The notes beneath the pieces were generated by a model that saw nothing but the letters and a program-made list of their open reading frames with translations, searched no databases and was not told the origin of the DNA. A stretch of DNA of 64,000 nt. Source: an uncultured Rhodopila sp. Lineage in GTDB: Bacteria; Pseudomonadota; Alphaproteobacteria; Acetobacterales; Acetobacteraceae. Of this stretch, positions 59,196 through 64,000 are shown piece after piece (the stretch's first letter is position 1; the number at the start of each line of letters is the position of its first letter). The stretch covers positions 1 through 64,000 of the forward strand of contig NZ_CAIWTY010000023.1 in the NCBI RefSeq assembly GCF_903915725.1, read 5' to 3'. The translations under genes were made by a program, and so were the position numbers.

Positions 59196-59513
59196 TCACC
59201 CCCGCATCGCCGCCAGGATCGCCGCCCGAACCGCCTCGTCCTGAGCCTCCACCGCGCGCGCGACCGCCCGCATCTGGCCGCGCAGCGCATACACCTGGTC
59301 CAGCAGAGACAGCACCAGCGGCATCGCCTCCTCCTGCACCGCCAGCTCGTGCGTCAGATCGCGGATCAGCCGCACCCGGGCCACATCGATATCCTGGAAC
59401 TCCCACTCCGTTCCACTCGACCGGGCGCGCACCCAGCCGCGGTCCACCCAGGCCAGAACCTCCGTCTCCGGCAGGTCCGGGAACAACGCCACCACGGCGG
59501 TCAGGCGCATCAT
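59196..59513 (-). CDS. cbpM: Chaperone modulator CbpM-like protein
   Basis: The 105-residue protein fits CbpM, which binds the J-domain of CbpA and tempers it. It shows MRLTAVVALFPDLPETEVLAW near the start, then VDRGWVRARSSGTEWEFQD and a long C-terminal helix. ATG 59513 overlaps the cbpA stop by four bases, the same order as in other proteobacteria. Confidence 0.82.
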   Translation of the reverse strand: MMRLTAVVALFPDLPETEVLAWVDRGWVRARSSGTEWEFQDIDVARVRLIRDLTHELAVQEEAMPLVLSLLDQVYALRGQMRAVARAVEAQDEAVRAAILAAMRG

Positions 59514-60415
59514 GCCCCCTCCCTCGGGTTGAAGCTTTTCTTCGGAGTCCACGTCTTCAGGAACGCCGCCAGTTCCGGCTCATCGCCCGGCGGCAGCACC
59601 ACCTGAAGCTGGACGAACTGGTGCCCCTGCCGGATGCCCTTGCCGCGCAGCCGCAGTCTTGTGCCCGTGCCCGACCCCGCCGGCACCGCCAGCTTCACGG
59701 GTCCGTGGATCGTCGGCACTTCCAGCGAGGCGCCCAGCACCGCTTCCTGCAACGTCACCTTCATGTCTGTAATGATATCGTCGCCGTCGCGGTGGAACCG
59801 CGGATCCGGCGCCACGGTGATCTCGATCAGCGCATCCCCGGCGGGCGCGCCGTTGTAGCCCGGGCCACCCTGGCCGCGCAGCCGCAGCGTGTGCCCGTCT
59901 TCCGTGCCCGGCGGGATGCGCACGTCCAGCGTCTTGCCGTCCGGCAGCGCCAGCCGCCTGGTCGTGCCGACGGCCGCATCGACGAACGAAACGGTCAGCG
60001 AATACTGCATGTCGCGGCCCGGCCTCACGCGACCCGTCGCTCCCCAGTCGGAGCGCTGGCCGGCCTGGCCGAAATGCTGGGAGAAGAACGCTTCCAGGTC
60101 CTCCTGGCTGAAGCCGCCGGCCGGACCGCCCTGCTGCCCGTACGCTTCGGCGCCGGGGGCATCGCGATAGTATTGCCGTTGCTGATGGATTTCATGCCCC
60201 TCGGCATCGATCTCGCCCCGATCGAACTTGGCGCGCTTGTCCTTGTCGGACAGCAGCTCATTGGCGGCGCTGATCTCGCCGAACCGCGCGGCGGCATCAG
60301 CCTTGCCCGGATTGACATCGGGATGGAACTTCTTCGCCAGCTTGCGATACGCGGCCCGGATGGCCGCCTCATCGGCGGTTCGCTGGACGCCCAGGGTTTC
60401 GTATGGATCTTTCAT
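59510..60415 (-). CDS. cbpA: DnaJ-class co-chaperone CbpA
   Basis: The 301-residue protein has an N-terminal J-domain (YETLGVQRTADEAAIRAAYR) with HPD at residues 31-33. A Gly/Gln-rich linker follows, then two C-terminal beta domains (LTVSFVDAAVGTTRRLALP and the later GTGTRLRLRGKGIRQG). It lacks the zinc-finger of DnaJ, fitting CbpA. It stimulates DnaK and binds client proteins. Cotranscribed with cbpM. Confidence 0.92.
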   Translation of the reverse strand: MKDPYETLGVQRTADEAAIRAAYRKLAKKFHPDVNPGKADAAARFGEISAANELLSDKDKRAKFDRGEIDAEGHEIHQQRQYYRDAPGAEAYGQQGGPAGGFSQEDLEAFFSQHFGQAGQRSDWGATGRVRPGRDMQYSLTVSFVDAAVGTTRRLALPDGKTLDVRIPPGTEDGHTLRLRGQGGPGYNGAPAGDALIEITVAPDPRFHRDGDDIITDMKVTLQEAVLGASLEVPTIHGPVKLAVPAGSGTGTRLRLRGKGIRQGHQFVQLQVVLPPGDEPELAAFLKTWTPKKSFNPREGA

Positions 60416-60450
60416 CGGTCCCGATCACGTGGAGTGACAGCGAGGCGGCT

Positions 60451-61227
60451 TCAAGTCCCGGTCCATTGCGGTTGGCGCTTTTGCAGGAAGGCGTCGATGC
60501 CTTCCGCGGCGTCGCGGGCGAGCATGTTGCGGGTCATCACCTCCGACGCATAGTCGTAGGCGCCGGAAAGGTCCATCTCCGCCTGGCGGTAGAACGCCTC
60601 CTTGCCGATGGCGAGGGTCAGCGGGGATTTCGCCGCGATCTGCCGGGCAAGCGCCAAGGTCGCATCCCGCAGCCCGTCATCCGGCGCCACGCGGTTGACC
60701 AGGCCGATATCCCGGGCGCGCCGGGCCGGGACCATGTCACCGGTAAGAAGCATCTCCATGGACGCCTTGCGCCCGGCGGCGCGGCTCAGCGCCACCATCG
60801 GGGTGGAGCAGAACAGCCCGATATCCACCCCCGGCGTGGCGAAGCGCGCGGTTTCCGCCGCCACCGCCAGATCAGCCGAGGCCACCAACTGGCAGCCGGC
60901 CGCGGTGGCGACTCCGTGCACCTGCGCGATCACCGGCTTCGGCAGTCGGACGATCCTCTGCATCAGGCGGGAGCACAGGGCGAACAGCGCCTGGTAGGCG
61001 TCGCGGGTCGGAGTCGCCCGGACCTCCCGCAAATCGTGGCCGGCGCAGAACGCCGGGCCGTTGCCGGCGATAATGACGACCTTGACGTCCGGATCGTCCG
61101 CGATGGCGGCGAGTTCGGCGTCCAGCGCCTGCATCAGCTCCATCGAAAGCGCGTTGCGCGCAGCCGGGCGGTTCAATGTCAGGGTGGCGATATGATCGCT
61201 GTCGTAGCGGAGCAGGATATCGGTCAT
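60451..61227 (-). CDS. Enoyl-CoA hydratase/isomerase family protein lacking catalytic glutamates
   Basis: The 258-residue crotonase-fold protein has the oxyanion-hole segments GNGPAFCAGHDLREV and GVATAAGCQLVASADLAVA. At the two positions of the catalytic glutamates it has Gln113 and Gly133, as in ECHDC3-like proteins. Simple hydratase activity is therefore doubtful. Gap to the thioesterase gene, transcribed the other way, is 30 bases. Likely in CoA-ester metabolism. Confidence 0.85.
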   Translation of the reverse strand: MTDILLRYDSDHIATLTLNRPAARNALSMELMQALDAELAAIADDPDVKVVIIAGNGPAFCAGHDLREVRATPTRDAYQALFALCSRLMQRIVRLPKPVIAQVHGVATAAGCQLVASADLAVAAETARFATPGVDIGLFCSTPMVALSRAAGRKASMEMLLTGDMVPARRARDIGLVNRVAPDDGLRDATLALARQIAAKSPLTLAIGKEAFYRQAEMDLSGAYDYASEVMTRNMLARDAAEGIDAFLQKRQPQWTGT

Positions 61228-61257
61228 GATGGCGGCCTATAGCACAAGGACGCCGCC

Positions 61258-61650
61258 ATGCCGAACAGCCTCGCCGAACCGCACGGAGAGTTATCCCTGC
61301 GCACCGTCGCAATGCCCGCGGACACCAACCCGTCCGGGGACATCTTCGGCGGCTACATCATGTCGTTGATGGATCTGGCGGCCGGGATCGCCGCCGGCAC
61401 GCGGGCCAAGGGCCGGGTCGCCACCGCCGCCGTCTCCAACCTATCCTTCCTCCAGCCCGTCAAGGTCGGCGATGTCGTCTGCGTCTATACAGACATCACC
61501 AAAACCGGCAAGACATCGATCACGGTCGATGTAGAGACATGGGTCCTGCGCCGCTACCCCGGCGAACGCACGCGCGTCACCGAGGCGAAGTTCGTTCTCG
61601 TGGCAGTCGATGACGAGGGAAGGCCGCGGTCGCTTCCGCCGGAGGCATGA
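61258..61650 (+). CDS. YciA-like hot-dog acyl-CoA thioesterase
   Basis: The 130-residue hot-dog protein has ADTNPSGDIFGGYIMSLMDL, the usual acyl-CoA thioesterase core with Asn and Asp at the active site, then NLSFLQPVKVGDVVCVYTDI. It hydrolyses short- to medium-chain acyl-CoA in relatives. Beside CoA-ester genes it may relieve CoA trapping. Confidence 0.9.
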   Translation: MPNSLAEPHGELSLRTVAMPADTNPSGDIFGGYIMSLMDLAAGIAAGTRAKGRVATAAVSNLSFLQPVKVGDVVCVYTDITKTGKTSITVDVETWVLRRYPGERTRVTEAKFVLVAVDDEGRPRSLPPEA

Positions 61651-61656
61651 CCGCCG

Positions 61657-61821
61657 CTACGGCAGCGGATGCTGGTCGGGCACGTTGACGAGGATTTTGT
61701 TGAACAGGTTGGCCACGGACTGGCGCAGGCGGCTCCATGCGTTTGCGAGCGATGCGGCAAGCTGCTTGTCGCCTTCCGCACGCAGCAGAGCGGCTTCGCC
61801 GACGGTTTCGAAAATGCTCAT
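61657..61821 (-). CDS. Small hypothetical protein
   Basis: A 54-residue frame starts SIFETVGEAALLRAEGDKQL and runs into SRLRQSVANLFNKILVN. It is largely helical with no membrane helix. AAAGGA lies 8 bases upstream of the ATG. Ends 6 bases from the thioesterase gene. Not recognised. Confidence 0.55.
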   Translation of the reverse strand: MSIFETVGEAALLRAEGDKQLAASLANAWSRLRQSVANLFNKILVNVPDQHPLP

Positions 61822-62000
61822 GTATTTGGTCCTTTGCTGGCGGTTAATTGACCGCTGGGGGAGGACGTTCCTGACGCCTGTCATATGGGACATTCATGCT
61901 GCACTGCACCATAAATCGGGACATGGCAGCCTCCCGCTTGGCGAAGTGCACGGGGTCAGGCAGTGTGCGCCCGCTTTGGGAACGCGTTGGAGAACGATAA

Positions 62001-63179
62001 ATGGCCAGCCTGCCGAATCGCTTGCCGGGACTGAATTTCGACCTTGGTGAGGCCGCGGACATGCTGCGGTCCCAGGTCGAGTCGTTCTCCGCGGCGGAGA
62101 TTGCGCCCCGCGCGGCCCGGGTCGATCGCGACAATGCATTCCCGATGGATCTGTGGCCGAAGATGGGGGCGCTGGGCGTGCTCGGCGTGACGGTGTCGGA
62201 GGAGTACGGCGGCGCCGGCATGGGCTACCTGGAGCATGTCGTCGCGATGGAGGAGATTTCCCGAGCCTCCGCGTCCGTGGGGCTGTCCTATGGCGCGCAC
62301 TCCAATCTGTGCGTGAACCAGATATTCCGAAATGGCAATGCTGACCAGAAGGCGCGGTATTTGCCAGGGCTGGTCGAGGGCACGGCGGTGGGCGCGCTGG
62401 CGATGAGCGAGCCGGGGGCGGGGTCGGATGTCGTCGGGATGCGGACTCGCGCTGACAAACGCGGCGACCGCTACGTGCTGAACGGCAGCAAGATGTGGAT
62501 CACCAACGGGCCGGATGCGGACGTGCTGGTGATCTACGCCAAGACGGACCCGGCGGCAGGCCCGCGGGGGATTACGGCGTTCCTGGTGGAGAAGGGGTTT
62601 CCTGGATTCTCCACCGCGCAGAAGCTGGACAAGCTGGGTATGCGCGGGTCGAACACCTGTGAACTGGTGTTCCAGGATTGCGAGGTCCCCGAGGAGAATG
62701 TGCTGTCTTCCGTCGGCCGCGGCGTGAACGTGCTGATGAGCGGGTTGGATTATGAGCGTGCGGTGTTGGCCGCGGGGCCGATCGGGATCATGCAGGCGTG
62801 CATGGATGTGGTGGTGCCGTATGTGCATGAACGCAAGCAATTCGGCCAGGCCATCGGCGAGTTTCAGTTGATGCAGGGCAAGCTGGCGGACATGTACACG
62901 ACAATGAATGCGGCCAAGGCGTATGTGTACGCCGTGGCAAAGGCGTGCGACCGCGGCGAAACCACGCGGAAGGATGCCGCCGGAGCGATCCTGTACGCGG
63001 CGGAAAAGGCGACCTGGATGGCGCTGGAGGCGATCCAGGCACTCGGCGGAAATGGTTACATCAACGACTATCCCACCGGACGGCTGCTACGCGACGCCAA
63101 ATTGTACGAGATTGGCGCTGGAACAAGTGAGATCCGGCGAATGCTGATCGGACGCGAATTGTTTACGGAGACGGCGTGA
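62001..63179 (+). CDS. ivd: Isovaleryl-CoA dehydrogenase
   Basis: The 392-residue acyl-CoA dehydrogenase oxidises isovaleryl-CoA to 3-methylcrotonyl-CoA in leucine breakdown. The FAD-site segment is [14 protein letters not shown] with [17 protein letters not shown]. The catalytic base Glu252 in LDYERAVLA is in the helix position specific to isovaleryl-CoA dehydrogenases. [17 protein letters not shown] is the C-terminal signature. GGAGAA precedes the ATG. The carboxylase subunit gene follows, confirming pathway placement. Confidence 0.95.
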   Translation: MASLPNRLPGLNFDLGEAADMLRSQVESFSAAEIAPRAARVDRDNAFPMDLWPKMGALGVLGVTVSEEYGGAGMGYLEHVVAMEEISRASASVGLSYGAHSNLCVNQIFRNGNADQKARYLPGLVEGTAVGALAMSEPGAGSDVVGMRTRADKRGDRYVLNGSKMWITNGPDADVLVIYAKTDPAAGPRGITAFLVEKGFPGFSTAQKLDKLGMRGSNTCELVFQDCEVPEENVLSSVGRGVNVLMSGLDYERAVLAAGPIGIMQACMDVVVPYVHERKQFGQAIGEFQLMQGKLADMYTTMNAAKAYVYAVAKACDRGETTRKDAAGAILYAAEKATWMALEAIQALGGNGYINDYPTGRLLRDAKLYEIGAGTSEIRRMLIGRELFTETA

Positions 63180-63238
63180 TGACTTCCCGCCTTCAACGTC
63201 ATTACGCCGCGGTCGCCGGCCCGTGGCACGAGCCTGTA

Positions 63239-63331
63239 GTCGTCATGGTGGGCGAAGGCCCACCATCCACGCCTTCGCGCCGCATGGACCCCGAAAGGCG
63301 TGGATGGTGGGCCTTTGCCCACCATGACGAC
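63239..63331. repeat. REP-like palindrome (family A), near-perfect copy
   Basis: Arms 63239-63275 and 63295-63331 are each 37 bases with one mismatch: GTCGTCATGGTGGGCG... and ...CCCACCATGACGAC. Each arm itself contains a small hairpin. It lies between ivd and the carboxylase gene in what should be one operon. Confidence 0.85.
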
Positions 63332-63366
63332 GGGGTGGTTGCGACGGCGATGGGACACCCGACCCC

Positions 63367-64000
63367 ATGACCACGCTCCGCTCCGACATCACCCCCCGCT
63401 CCCCCGACTTCGCCGCCAACGCCGCCGCCATGCGCGGCCTGGTGGACGATTTGCGGGCACGCGTCGCCGAAATCGCCCAGGGCGGCGGCGCGGTGGCCCG
63501 CGAAAAGCACGCCTCCCGCGGCAAGCTGCTGCCGCGCGAACGAGTCGCCGCGCTGATCGACCCCGGCTCGCCCTTCCTGGAATTCTCCCAACTCGCAGCC
63601 TTCGGCCTCTATAACGACGAGGTGCCCGCGGCCGGGATCATCACCGGCATCGGCCGCGTCTCCGGCCGGGAATGCGTCATCGTCGCCAACGACGCCACCG
63701 TCAAAGGCGGCACCTACCTCCCGATGACGGTGAAGAAACATGTCCGCGCGCAGGAGATCGCGCGCCGCAACAACCTGCCGTGCCTGTATCTCGTCGACTC
63801 CGGCGGCGCCTATCTGCCGCTGCAGGACGAAATCTTCCCGGACTGGCAGCATTTCGGCCGCATCTTCTTCAACCAGGCCAACATGTCCGCCGAGGGCATC
63901 CCGCAGATCGCCGTCGTCATGGGCTCCTGCACCGCCGGCGGCGCCTATGTCCCCGCGATGAGCGACGAGAGCATCATCGTCCGCAAGCAGGGCACCATCT
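63367..64000 (+). CDS. mccB: Methylcrotonyl-CoA carboxylase beta subunit (partial)
   Basis: The first 211 codons of a carboxyltransferase run off the right edge. [19 protein letters not shown] and [20 protein letters not shown] are standard for the beta subunit of 3-methylcrotonyl-CoA carboxylase, and [16 protein letters not shown] forms part of the active site. It follows ivd in leucine catabolism, which favours this over propionyl-CoA or geranyl-CoA carboxylase. Start ATG at 63367. Confidence 0.9.
   Translation, partial: MTTLRSDITPRSPDFAANAAAMRGLVDDLRARVAEIAQGGGAVAREKHASRGKLLPRERVAALIDPGSPFLEFSQLAAFGLYNDEVPAAGIITGIGRVSGRECVIVANDATVKGGTYLPMTVKKHVRAQEIARRNNLPCLYLVDSGGAYLPLQDEIFPDWQHFGRIFFNQANMSAEGIPQIAVVMGSCTAGGAYVPAMSDESIIVRKQGTI

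Overview
The window is high-GC DNA with alphaproteobacterial gene content. The combination of a long adhesin built of strand-loop-strand repeats, a leucine-degradation cluster and several families of short palindromic repeats suggests the Acetobacteraceae or a near relative. That placement is inferred from gene content and style, not from a marker gene.

Layout. Positions 1-3874 hold the tail of an unknown gene, a TrmJ-like tRNA methyltransferase and cysteinyl-tRNA synthetase (both minus strand), then a plus-strand fusion of a dual-specificity phosphatase domain to a kinase-like domain. Positions 4314-5206 hold a putative peptidoglycan-cleaving type VI effector and its probable periplasmic immunity protein. 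Positions 5368-32730 are a complete type VI secretion system (T6SS) built as two divergent operons. The minus operon runs tssA, tssB, two tssC paralogues, tagJ, tssE, tssF, tssG, a SAM methyltransferase and vgrG. The plus operon runs clpV, hcp, a DUF6931-like gene, the FHA gene tagH, tssK, an OmpA-type tssL, tssM, tagF, pppA and ppkA. Most neighbours overlap by 1-4 bases. No tssJ lipoprotein gene is visible. A PAAR gene and an unrecognised partner close the locus.

Positions 34031-46538 hold a TibC/Aah-type O-heptosyltransferase followed by a 3685-residue repeat adhesin, presumably its substrate. The adhesin has no visible signal peptide and no beta-barrel. Positions 46748-57071 are a mixed accessory segment: an MFS transporter, nitroreductase, M20 peptidase, lipase/PD-(D/E)XK nuclease fusion, C-methyltransferase, NagA, PAP2-type membrane enzyme and AEC transporter. 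It ends in a recombination scar holding two nagA fragments and a toxin-antitoxin pair with a truncated toxin. Positions 57521-64000 return to housekeeping: an alpha/beta hydrolase, CbpA/CbpM chaperones, an enoyl-CoA hydratase-like protein, a hot-dog thioesterase, isovaleryl-CoA dehydrogenase and the start of the methylcrotonyl-CoA carboxylase beta subunit.

How the parts fit. The T6SS encodes a contractile sheath, baseplate, membrane complex, recycling ATPase and a threonine-phosphorylation switch (PpkA, PppA, FHA, TagF). Candidate cargo sits at both edges: the amidase/immunity pair beside vgrG and the unknown protein upstream of PAAR. The phosphatase/kinase fusion and the lipase/nuclease fusion are further effector-like proteins whose role cannot be settled from sequence alone. 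All assignments come from reading the sequence and remembered family motifs; no database search was run.
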